This document shows positions 1 through 8,226 of a stretch of 64,000 nt of DNA, in pieces. Source of the DNA: Methanobacterium sp. UBA375 (GTDB lineage Archaea > Methanobacteriota > Methanobacteria > Methanobacteriales > Methanobacteriaceae). The DNA lies in assembly GCA_002495625.1 (NCBI GenBank), contig DAGC01000002.1:407649-471648 (forward strand). Reading direction: 5' to 3'. The notes beneath the pieces are model-generated. The model was not told where the DNA came from and searched no databases. It saw only the letters and a program-made list of their open reading frames with translations. Position numbers and translations under genes: made by a program. Positions within the stretch are counted from its first letter, which is position 1; each line of letters starts with the position of its first letter.

Positions 1-2
1 TT

Positions 3-869
3 GAAACTAATAAAAGATTACCCAACTACGTGACTATTTCTGGTAAACAGATATCCACACCACAGTTTTTAACTCTACTAAGCTACGGTGTTATCAACTT
101 AAACAGCGGCAAAACCACATCAATTACCCTTAAAAAATCAGTAAACGCTCCCCCCAACCCCACACAAACCACAAAATCAGGCACAATCACCAAGGCAAAC
201 TACGTTAAATACGCTGGAAACCTGAAAACCTTCATTGAAACCAACGGAAGAATACCAAACTTCCAAGCCACCACCAGTGGTAATATGAGGTACGAATCAC
301 TGGTCTACATGTACTCTAAGATAATCGTATTCTACGGCGACAACAAACGTTTACCAAACACAGTTTCAGTAACTCCTTGGACAGTGAAATCCACTTCAGA
401 AGGCAGCACCACAACCGACCTATCACAGTACCTGAAATCCACAACCGACGCCCCATCAAACAATACCACCATCAAAAACTTAGCTGCATCTATAACTAAG
501 GGCAAAACAACAACCTATGCTAAAGCCCAGGCCATATTCAACTGGGTAAGGGACAACCTGACCTATTCATTCTATTACAACACCATAAAGGGTGCTCTAG
601 GTGCTTACAGTTCCAGAAGCGCTAACTGTTGTGATACAACACATTTGCTCGTCGCGCTGACCAGAGCAGCAGGAATAGCTGCCAGATATCAGCACGGGGA
701 ATGTCAATTTTCAAGTGGATGGTTTGGACATGTATGGGCCCAGGTATATGTGGACGGTAAATGGTACAACGCAGACGCCATCAATGACGCAAACACGTTT
801 GGAACGATAAAAAACTGGAACACAAATACAGTTAAACTGAAAGGTACCTACGCAACGTTACCATTTTAA
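3..869 (+). CDS. Pseudomurein-binding repeat / transglutaminase-like cysteine peptidase (5' end cut by window)
   Basis: The reading frame is open from base 3, and its first residues (ETNKRLPNYVTIS) match the middle of the first repeat in the next gene. The true start therefore lies left of the window. Two pseudomurein-binding repeat segments (PMBR; 'RLPNYVTIS' and 'GRIPNFQ...GNMRYESLVY' signatures) precede a transglutaminase-fold domain. That domain has a CCDTTH cysteine motif, a GHVWAQ histidine and a YNADA aspartate, giving a Cys-His-Asp triad. The fold resembles archaeal pseudomurein endoisopeptidases (peptidase C71 type), so a secreted enzyme trimming pseudomurein peptide cross-links is the likely role. 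That is inference from family. The gene at 1263-2324 is a close tandem paralogue, and the two share the same C-terminal ending (GTYATLPF). Confidence 0.85.
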   Translation, partial: ETNKRLPNYVTISGKQISTPQFLTLLSYGVINLNSGKTTSITLKKSVNAPPNPTQTTKSGTITKANYVKYAGNLKTFIETNGRIPNFQATTSGNMRYESLVYMYSKIIVFYGDNKRLPNTVSVTPWTVKSTSEGSTTTDLSQYLKSTTDAPSNNTTIKNLAASITKGKTTTYAKAQAIFNWVRDNLTYSFYYNTIKGALGAYSSRSANCCDTTHLLVALTRAAGIAARYQHGECQFSSGWFGHVWAQVYVDGKWYNADAINDANTFGTIKNWNTNTVKLKGTYATLPF

Positions 870-885
870 TTAAAAAACTTAAAAT

Positions 886-902
886 CTTTTTTTCTTTTTT
901 TT
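886..902 (+). terminator. Poly-T terminator
   Basis: A T-rich tract interrupted by one C begins 17 bases after the stop codon. Archaeal RNA polymerase terminates at such U-runs. A shorter T-run (2343-2349) follows the downstream paralogue in the same way. Confidence 0.45.
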
Positions 903-1163
903 ATTTATTGTTATGAAGTGGACTTCTATTTTTAGAAACAGACTGTTAATTTTAATTAGAACCTTTTTTAATTCAATTAGAACTGGTTTTTTTGTATTAT
1001 AAAATCAGCCAATTATATGAATATCGGCAGTGGTCTGTTACTATCAAGGAAAAAATAATAAAATAAGGAGACTTATTACCCTTAGATGGAATATAATAAA
1101 TCCCTCTATTTGTACCGTATGTTTTAAAAAGAGTTCTATACATTCCTTTTTTTGGTAAATAAA

Positions 1164-1178
1164 TCGAAATATTTATAA
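1164..1178 (+). promoter_or_regulatory. BRE/TATA promoter of the PMBR-transglutaminase gene
   Basis: A purine-rich BRE-like stretch is followed by the TATA box tatttataa. It lies in an otherwise featureless AT-rich gap (903-1262), where I see no ORF. The expected start of transcription is about 25 bases downstream, near 1200. This would give a leader of about 60 bases carrying the GGAGG Shine-Dalgarno site at 1250-1254. Confidence 0.45.
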
Positions 1179-1262
1179 TGTCATCTTTCCCTTAATATTA
1201 TTGTCTAAAGTGATATGAAATTTAAAAAAAACTAGCACTTTTAGACGTAGGAGGTGGCAAAT

Positions 1263-2324
1263 ATTAAGAAAAAATTAATTTTCACCGTATTATTACTCGT
1301 TTTAGCCCTGGCAATGTGTATCAGTTCTGCAGCAGCGGCCAGCACAACCCAGAAAAACACAACATCCACTTACAAAGCTGCTGGTTCGCCCACCACAACG
1401 GTTACAGTGACCATAAGTCAACTGGATAAGTCTGCAGAAAGCGTGAAGGCATATATCGCTAAAAACAAGATGATACCCGACTACGTGACTATTTCCAGTA
1501 AACAGGTTACCATGCCACAATATTTATACCTTCTAAGTTACGGCGTTACCAACCTGAACAGTAAGAAAAAAAGTTCAGTTTCGGTCAAAATCCCCATAAA
1601 TAAAGCACCAAAACCTTCACAGACTGTTAAATCAGGCACACTCACCAAAAAAGATTATGTAAAAGTTGCAGGGAACCTGAAAAAATTCGTGGACACTAAC
1701 AAAAGGTTACCCAACTTCCTGATCACCAGCCGGGGAAATATGAGGTACGAATCGATGATCGATGCGTACACGAGGATAATCGTTTTCTACGGCGACAACA
1801 AACGTTTACCGAACACGGTTGCAGTAGCCCCATGGGAAACATACCTGCAGCCCACCAAAGATGCCCCTTCAACGAGTGCCACCATCAAAAACCTGGCCGC
1901 AACCCTAACCAAGGGTAAAACAACCACACTTGCTAAGGCCACGGCCATCTTCAACTGGGTCAGGGACAACATCACATACACAGACCCCATGTACTACAAC
2001 ACCAAGAAGGGCGCTCTAGGTACTTTAAAAGCTAGAAACGCCACCTGCTGTGATACAACCCACCTACTCGTCGCTCTCTACAGAGCATCCGGAATACCAG
2101 CCAGATACAGGCACGCATACTGTTACTTCTACCCAAGGGATGCTGATGATATAGATGGTTATGATGAGGGTGGATGGTTTGGACATGTATGGGCCCATGT
2201 ATGGGTGAATGGTAAATGGTACGACGCAGACGCTATTCGTCTTAAAAACACCTTTGGAACCATAAAGATCTGGAATACGAAGAATTATTCAAACAGAGGT
2301 ACCTACGCAACGTTACCATTTTAA
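1263..2324 (+). CDS. Secreted pseudomurein-binding repeat / transglutaminase-like cysteine peptidase
   Basis: About 353 residues. The order is signal peptide (KKKLIFTVLLLVLALAM...SAAAAS), two PMBR segments (about 45-180), then a transglutaminase fold. The triad is Cys in CCDTTH (near residue 263), His in FGHVWAH (near 308) and Asp in YDADAI (near 323). Family members such as phage PeiW/PeiP cleave pseudomurein cross-links; the activity here is inferred. Start choice: the longest ORF begins with a GTG at 1254, but that GTG lies inside the Shine-Dalgarno sequence GGAGGTG (1250-1256). The codon at normal spacing (8 bases) is ATT at 1263, where the positively charged signal-peptide n-region begins. 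Two other PMBR genes here show the same pattern. It is a tandem paralogue of the gene ending at 869, with an extra insertion (PRDADDIDGYDEGG) just before the catalytic His. Confidence 0.85.
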   Translation: MKKKLIFTVLLLVLALAMCISSAAAASTTQKNTTSTYKAAGSPTTTVTVTISQLDKSAESVKAYIAKNKMIPDYVTISSKQVTMPQYLYLLSYGVTNLNSKKKSSVSVKIPINKAPKPSQTVKSGTLTKKDYVKVAGNLKKFVDTNKRLPNFLITSRGNMRYESMIDAYTRIIVFYGDNKRLPNTVAVAPWETYLQPTKDAPSTSATIKNLAATLTKGKTTTLAKATAIFNWVRDNITYTDPMYYNTKKGALGTLKARNATCCDTTHLLVALYRASGIPARYRHAYCYFYPRDADDIDGYDEGGWFGHVWAHVWVNGKWYDADAIRLKNTFGTIKIWNTKNYSNRGTYATLPF

Positions 2325-2634
2325 TTAAAACCCTCTCAAATCTTTTTTTACTGATATTTCTCAACATTTTTCAATATTTACTTTATTCTTATACATTTTT
2401 TTACTATTTGATTTATTTCTGTACATTTTCCTATAGGATCTCTTTTTTACAATAATGATTTCATTCACCGTGATCTGTTCAATGGGATCACCCTCAGGGA
2501 CTCTTAAAAATTTTTTTTAACCCCTTTAAAAAAGGGATTAGTTGTAGGTATAAAATAGGGTGTAAATATGTGAAATAAGCAGTATTAAGTATCATGCTTT
2601 ACAATTATAATATAGTAAAGTTCGAGGTCAGGGG
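2325..2634. other. Intergenic, AT-rich
   Basis: 310 bases between convergently read-through surface genes on the same strand. It holds a T-run terminator at 2343-2349, further T-rich tracts and a possible TATA stretch (tataatatag, around 2606-2615) upstream of the adhesin gene. No ORF or structured RNA was recognised. Confidence 0.4.
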
Positions 2635-4701
2635 ATGAAAATAGAAGGGGAAATAAATCCTGATAATGGAAATAACACCAATCTTAACGTTTTAAATCTT
2701 AAAATACTGATTTTAATACCTTTACTATTTCTGGCTGTGCTGGCCTTTTCCACGGATGACTCTGCTGCAGCAGATATCTATGTGAATGCCTCGGGGTGAA
2801 ACGATGCCAACAATGGTTTGTCACCGGCAACTGCCAAACTAACCGTAAAAAATGCCACAGCAACCGTGACTTCCGGTTCAACAGTCCACATAGCAAATGG
2901 AGTCTACAAGGGACCTGGTAACCGGGGCATAACCATCAACAAAACCATGAACATCATCGGCCAGAGCCAGACTGGTACCATAATCGACGCTGAAAAGAAG
3001 AACAGGATATTCTTGATCATCAGTGGAGTGCGGGTTACCATTGGAAATTTAACACTCACCAACGGAACTACCAGTGCAAACGGCGGCGCCATACTAAACA
3101 ATGGTAATTTAACGATAATTACTTCCACTTTTAAAGGTAACAGTGCCCATAACACCGTCCTCGCAGACCACCGTGGTGGTGGTGGAGCCATTTCAAACGG
3201 CGGTTATATGACGGTGACCGGGTCCACATTCACTGGTAACAGTGCAAATAATGGTCATTTTGGCCAGGACAATGGTAACGGCGGTGCCATCCGTAATGTC
3301 CGTGTCTTAAACGTGTATAGTTCCATATTCTCTGGTAACAGTGCACATAACGTCCATGTTACCGGTAATGATACCAATAATAACGGTGGTGGCGGTGCCA
3401 TTATCAATTATCGTGGTATTTTAACAGTGTTCAGTTCTACTTTCCGCAGTAACATTGCAGATGTCAATGGTGGTGCCATCGTCACTGATCATGGTACGGT
3501 GAGAGTGTCTAATTCCACCTTCCAGAGTAACGTTGCCCATGATGGTGGCGGTGCCATAGTGAATGGTGATGGTACAGTGACCGTTAATCGATCCACTTTC
3601 ACAGCTAACCAGGCTACTGGTGGTAATGGTAACGGCGGTGCCATAGTCAACGGATTCGGTACTTTGGGGGTGACTGGTTCTACGTTCACTAGTAACACGG
3701 CACATACTGGTGGTGGGGCCATCGTAAATGGTGCTGGTTCGGTTACTGTGCGTACTTCCACTTTCCGGGGTAACACTGCCGGTCAAAATGGGGGAGCCAT
3801 CCTCAATGGTGGCGGTGTCACCCTCATAGGGCATCTGGTTACTGTGACTTATTCCATGTTCACTAGTAATACGGCTAAAGTGGCTGGTGGCGCCATCGCC
3901 AATTATGGGGGTAACTTCAACATAATCAGATCCACACTCAATAGAAACACAGCCCCACAAAATGGTGGGGCCATAATCAGCGTGGCCGGTGTTTTGAGGG
4001 TTAATATCTCTAATATCACACGCAACACCGCCCATGGCTTTGGTGGTGCCATATACAATGAATTAAATAAAAGAAACGGAACCCTCGGTAGTTTTACAGT
4101 GACGGGTTCTAACCTGACATATAACACGGCTAAAAACGGCGGTGCCATCTACAACAGGGGAGTAGGTACTGGTATCGTTCACTTTAACCGTATCTACCGG
4201 AATTCCCTGAAAGAGATCGTTTCAACACAGGGAAGGGTGGACGCCCGATACAACTGGTGGGGTTCCAACCGTGACCCAGCGAGTAAGGTAAGTGGAAATG
4301 TCCTGGTCCGCCCCTGGCTGGTTGCCACCATCACAGCCAGACCAGTTGGTAGTTACATCATCACGGTGAGTATATTATATGATTCCTATGGTAATTATCA
4401 CAACCCAGCACTGGGTCATGTACCAGATGGGATACCGGTGACGTTCTATGCTGCCAGTGGAACTTTTAACCCTCCGGTAAGTTATACGGTAAGTGGTAGA
4501 GCCACTACCCATTTTTCAGGAAGGGATCCTAGTATAGTTACAGCCCGGGTCGATGATCAACTTCTAAGAATCAGGGTGAGTGCCGCTGGAGAACCAACAC
4601 CAGGTACGGTACCTATGCAGGATACGGGAGTACCATTTAACCTGCTCTTGATGGCTTTAATATCTGTTACGGGTGGTCTCTGGATGTCCAAAAGGGGATG
4701 A
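2635..4701 (+). pseudogene. Adhesin-like parallel beta-helix surface protein, interrupted by an in-frame TGA
   Basis: ATG at 2635 sits 6 bases after GAGGT and opens a frame with a hydrophobic signal segment (KILILIPLLFLAVLAF). It reads DIYVNASG, then TGA at 2797-2799, then NDANNGLSPATAK in the same frame to 4701. Methanogen adhesin-like proteins normally begin their mature part with such a YVNASG-(W/G)NDANNGL sequence, so one TGG-to-TGA change explains the stop. Downstream are about eleven polymorphic beta-helix repeats (GGAI.N...STF..N.A), a closing NWWGSN motif, an Ig-like domain and a C-terminal anchor (PMQDTG, hydrophobic helix, SKRG). Without readthrough, the part after the stop has no signal peptide. 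It is a recent pseudogene, a strain polymorphism or a sequencing error. Frame integrity over the remaining 1.9 kb argues that the change is recent. Confidence 0.75.
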
Positions 4702-4789
4702 ATTGCTCTTTTTATTTTTTACCCATCCTAACATTTTCTGTAAACGAAACTTTATCCCCTGATTCACAGTAAACGTTATTTAGTAGTGA

Positions 4790-5074
4790 ATTATAAAGAC
4801 TGTTTCCCTTACTTCCGCGATTACCATAACCTTCGGTGGGAACATCAAAGCAGGTACCAATTTCTCTGGAATATACATAAAAAATTTATCTACCGGAAAA
4901 AAGGTTGCCCTGGCATCGAAGGTCATAAGTGGAAAAACGTTAACTTTAAAGATGGCGGCCAGTCGTCTAAGGTATAATCTTTACCAGGTATATATCCTGG
5001 CCAGTTCTGTGAAGGATGCGGCGGGTAACATTCTCAAAGCCAGTTACACTTTCCAGTTCCGTACGGTTAAATAA
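4790..5074 (+). pseudogene. Orphan Ig-like (SbsA/Big_5 type) domain remnant of a surface protein
   Basis: The frame from 4790 reads TVSLTSAITITFGGNIKAGT near the start and SVKDAAGNILKASYTFQF near the end, stopping at 5072-5074. This matches one bacterial-type Ig-like repeat. Compare VNKVIKVTFNEPIKAGS in the giant surface protein (near 50.35 kb on the other strand). There is no start codon, Shine-Dalgarno site or signal peptide, and a stop precedes it. It is therefore a leftover C-terminal piece of a lost gene. A 63-residue ORF starting at 4786 in another frame is only its shadow. Confidence 0.6.
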
Positions 5075-5201
5075 CAATCGTAAACTAATTTTTACTGTTT
5101 ATGAAAACGTACTGTTTATGAAAACATTTATTTTCTTTTAAATCAATAGAATAACGACTAAATATTTTTAAAAATAGTTAAAAAAATTTAGAGGTGAGAA
5201 A

Positions 5202-5393
5202 TTGCCAGTTATAACTATTGACAGTCCTAAACTCAGCAAAGATCAGAAGGAACAACTTGTAAAAGAGTTCTCCGAAACAGCCAGCAGGGTTACGGGACTC
5301 CCGGTGGAGGCCATGGTGGTGCTGATCAGGGAATGTGAACCAGAAAATGTGGGTGTGCGGGGCTGTTTACTCTGTGATCTGCAACCAGAATAA
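5202..5393 (+). CDS. 4-oxalocrotonate tautomerase family protein
   Basis: A 63-residue protein with TTG start 7 bases after a GAGGTGA Shine-Dalgarno site. After removal of Met the N-terminus is Pro (PVITIDSPKL), the catalytic base of this superfamily. The length and the beta-alpha-beta pattern (KLSKDQKEQLVKEFSETAS helix, AMVVLIRE strand) also fit. Archaeal DmpI-like members form small homo-oligomers that tautomerise enol/keto substrates. The physiological substrate in methanogens is unknown. It has its own T-rich terminator (5420-5439) and looks monocistronic. Confidence 0.85.
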   Translation: MPVITIDSPKLSKDQKEQLVKEFSETASRVTGLPVEAMVVLIRECEPENVGVRGCLLCDLQPE

Positions 5394-5514
5394 TAGAATG
5401 TAATATTTTGTGTTAAATCCTTTTTAATTTTTCTTTTTTATCCTCTATTTTAAGTATTAAATGATGGGAAGTTCATATTATAATATGGATTACTGATTTT
5501 CCATGGTGTTTTTA

Positions 5515-7614
5515 ATGGTACAAGAAAAGGTTAATGATACAGGTAAACGTTACAATCATCTTAAGGGCGAGAAAAGCCCCTACCTCATACAACACGCGGA
5601 GAATCCTGTGGACTGGTATCCATGGGGTGAAGAGGCATTTCAGAAGGCTAAAAAGGAGAATAAACCCATTTTTTTATCCATCGGGTATTCTACCTGTCAC
5701 TGGTGTCATGTGATGGCCCGGGAATCCTTTGAAGATGAGGATATGGCGGAGCTCATCAACCAGGTTTTCGTCCCGGTTAAGGTTGACCGGGAAGAGCATC
5801 CTGATGTAGATTCCACCTACATGGCAGCGTGCCAGATCATGACTGGCCGGGGAGGGTGGCCTTTAACCGTATTTTTGACCCCGGATCTGAAACCATTTTT
5901 TGCAGGTACCTATTTCCCGAAGGATGACAGCGAGCTAAGTGTAGGTCTCAGGAGTATAGTTTTGAAAGTGAAGGGTATATGGGGAGAAAATAGAAAAGAT
6001 TTACTGGGATCAGCAGAAGAGATCACAGATGCCCTGAACCAGCTCTCGAGTACCAGTTCCGGTGAACTCCTACCTGAGTCAACCCTCACCCGAGGCTATA
6101 ACGTTTTAACAAACAGCTTCAGTGAACACGGGGGATTCGGAACCAGCCAGAAATTCCCCAGCCCCAACCTACTCCTCTATCTGCTACGCTACTTTGAACA
6201 CACCGGAGAACAAGGTGCCCTGAATATGGTGGAGAAAACCCTCCAGGCCATGCGGATGGGTGGAATATGGGATCACGTGGGATTCGGATTCCACCGGTAC
6301 ACCGTGGACCCAGAGTGGATGGTACCCCACTTCGAGAAGATGCTCTACGACCAGGCCCTCCTGACACTGGTTTACCTGGAAGCCTACCAGGCCACCGGGA
6401 AGTATGAATATCGTGAAACAGCGGAGAAAATATTAGAGTACGTCCTCCGGGATATGACCTCCGAGCAAGGCGGATTCTTTTCAGCAGAAGACGCGGAAAG
6501 TGAGGGAGTTGAGGGTAAATTCTACCTCTGGACCCAGCAGGAAATAAAGAAAATACTGGACGTGGAGGAATATAAATTATTCACCAGGATCTACCGGGTA
6601 AAGGAGAGGGGAAACTACCTGGATGATCTAACCGGTCTTTTCACTGGAAAAAACATCCTTCACCTGGAAAAACCACTGGATGAAACGGCAGAAGAAACGG
6701 ATCTTAAGGTGGAGGAGTTTAAAGTTAAACTGGATACCATACGGGAGAAATTATTCCAGGAAAGGGAGAAACGGGTGCATCCCCGTAAAGATGATAAGGT
6801 ATTAACCGACTGGAACGGGCTGATGATAGCCGCCCTGGCCCGAAGCGGGCGTGTACTTAATGAAAAAAGATACAGTGAAGCCGCCATAAAAGCAACCGAG
6901 TTCATCAAGGGTAACCTCTACCAGGATGGCAAGTTACACCACCGCTACCGGGACGGAGAAGTCAAGGTGGAAGGTTACCTGGAAGACCATGCATTCCTGG
7001 TATGGGGTCTTTTAGAATTATACGAAGCCACCCGGGATTCATCCTGGCTGGAATGGGCCTACCAGCTCAACCAGGTAATCCTGGATAAATATCTGGATCA
7101 AGAAAACGGGGGATTCTACCTGACATCTGAGGATGCCCAAGAAGTGCTTACGCGTAAAAAGGATTTAAATGACTCGGCGTTGCCATCTGGAAACGGGATA
7201 ATCCTTCTGAACCTTCAGCAGCTTTCCAGCCTACTGGAGGATCAGGAGTTAAATGAATGGGCCTTGAAGCAGGAGAAGGCCTTCGCACCCCTGGTGGACC
7301 AGGCACCCACCGGCCACATCATATTCCTTATAGGGATCATCAACCGGTTAGGACCATTCTATGAAGTAGTAATCGCCGGAGAGAAAGATGAAATTGGAAC
7401 CGAGAAGCTCCTGGAAATTTTCAATGAGAACTACCTCCCCCGGGCGGTGTACTCCCTTAATTCCCCTGATGAAGAGTGGTTGAAAAGCAAAGTGGAAACT
7501 TTCCTGGAGAAAAAACCTGTGGAAGGCCAGGTCACAGCATACGTCTGTAAACAGGGAGTTTGCGGGTTGCCCATTACAGATCCGGGTGAACTGCTTGCCC
7601 ATCTGAGTAAATGA
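5515..7614 (+). CDS. DUF255 thioredoxin-fold / glycoside-like alpha-alpha barrel protein (YyaL/SSP411 family)
   Basis: About 699 residues, the usual family length. An N-terminal thioredoxin-like domain (about 15-170) carries CHWCHVM, a CxxC redox motif within GYSTCHWCHVMARESFED. The rest is an (alpha/alpha)6-barrel related to N-acylglucosamine epimerases (e.g. GGIWDHVGFGFHRY, DWNGLMIAALARSG, ALPSGNG). Members occur in bacteria, archaea and animals (SPATA20), and the reaction is not established. An ATG at 5503 gives four more residues. The ATG at 5515 is preferred because a weak GGTG lies in front of it and the TATA box at about 5475-5484 would place transcription start near 5505. The gene is read as a single unit. 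Confidence 0.85.
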   Translation: MVQEKVNDTGKRYNHLKGEKSPYLIQHAENPVDWYPWGEEAFQKAKKENKPIFLSIGYSTCHWCHVMARESFEDEDMAELINQVFVPVKVDREEHPDVDSTYMAACQIMTGRGGWPLTVFLTPDLKPFFAGTYFPKDDSELSVGLRSIVLKVKGIWGENRKDLLGSAEEITDALNQLSSTSSGELLPESTLTRGYNVLTNSFSEHGGFGTSQKFPSPNLLLYLLRYFEHTGEQGALNMVEKTLQAMRMGGIWDHVGFGFHRYTVDPEWMVPHFEKMLYDQALLTLVYLEAYQATGKYEYRETAEKILEYVLRDMTSEQGGFFSAEDAESEGVEGKFYLWTQQEIKKILDVEEYKLFTRIYRVKERGNYLDDLTGLFTGKNILHLEKPLDETAEETDLKVEEFKVKLDTIREKLFQEREKRVHPRKDDKVLTDWNGLMIAALARSGRVLNEKRYSEAAIKATEFIKGNLYQDGKLHHRYRDGEVKVEGYLEDHAFLVWGLLELYEATRDSSWLEWAYQLNQVILDKYLDQENGGFYLTSEDAQEVLTRKKDLNDSALPSGNGIILLNLQQLSSLLEDQELNEWALKQEKAFAPLVDQAPTGHIIFLIGIINRLGPFYEVVIAGEKDEIGTEKLLEIFNENYLPRAVYSLNSPDEEWLKSKVETFLEKKPVEGQVTAYVCKQGVCGLPITDPGELLAHLSK

Positions 7615-7679
7615 TTGAACTTGAAGATATAAAACTAAAAGAATTAAATAAATCAAATAATTAAATTATATTGATTGTT

Positions 7680-8063
7680 ATGACCATCATCAGCATCTCC
7701 CTCAGTGAAAAGCTACTGGAGGAAATAGACCAGTTAAAGGAAGAATTAGGCTTCTCCGGGAGGTCAGAGGTTATCCGGACCAGTACCAGGATGTTAATCG
7801 CTGATAACCAGGAGAAAAAGGCCCTGAAGGGTGATATAAATTCTATCCTAATTTTAATCCATGACCAGAAGGCCGAGGATAAGGTGACGGAGATTAAACA
7901 CGACTTCGAGGATATCATCAACACCCAGATACACAGCCACCTCAAGGATAACAAGTGTCTGGAGATATTCATCATGAAAGGGGATGCCCAGCGCACCAAC
8001 ACCATCCGGAAGTTATTCCAGACCAGCAGGAAAATGGACTATGTTAAACTGGTATCCATTTAA
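7680..8063 (+). CDS. nikR: Nickel-responsive regulator NikR
   Basis: 127 residues, with an N-terminal ribbon-helix-helix (TIISISLSEKLLEEIDQLKE...GRSEVIR) followed by an ACT-like metal-binding domain. The nickel ligands of E. coli NikR have clear counterparts: a His in LILIHDQK, His-x-His in QIHSHL, and Cys in DNKCLEIFIM. NikR tetramers bind DNA when loaded with Ni(II). Methanogens need nickel for F430, hydrogenases and CODH, so control of nickel uptake is expected. No nickel transporter is adjacent. A TTG three codons upstream (7671) is possible, but ATG at 7680 matches the family N-terminus. Confidence 0.9.
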   Translation: MTIISISLSEKLLEEIDQLKEELGFSGRSEVIRTSTRMLIADNQEKKALKGDINSILILIHDQKAEDKVTEIKHDFEDIINTQIHSHLKDNKCLEIFIMKGDAQRTNTIRKLFQTSRKMDYVKLVSI

Positions 8064-8226
8064 TTATATTATATAACTGGGTTTGCTGAACTATCCTGAA
8101 TTTTCGCCATTTTCACATTTTAACCCAGGAATGGGGAATAGAAACTGACCCTCATGTAGTTATAAATAGTTATCTTAACAAATTAAATTATGTGATACTA
8201 CTATTTTTCAAGGGAGATCTACAAGT

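Noticed and set aside
2797..2799. TGA read as selenocysteine or pyrrolysine
   Set aside because: Pyrrolysine uses TAG, Methanobacteriales are not known to use selenocysteine, no SECIS-like hairpin was seen, and the position is not catalytic in a beta-helix adhesin.
3421..4035. 204-residue ORF on the minus strand across the adhesin repeats
   Set aside because: It is antisense to the beta-helix repeats, owes its length to the repeat codon pattern and has no start site or signal of its own.
4600..4701. Sortase-type LPXTG anchor at the adhesin C-terminus (PMQDTG then helix and basic tail)
   Set aside because: The motif is only loosely similar, and no sortase gene is seen in the window. A plain membrane anchor explains the C-terminus.
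4786..4977. 63-residue plus-strand ORF
   Set aside because: It overlaps the Ig-like remnant in another frame, and only the remnant frame shows family similarity.
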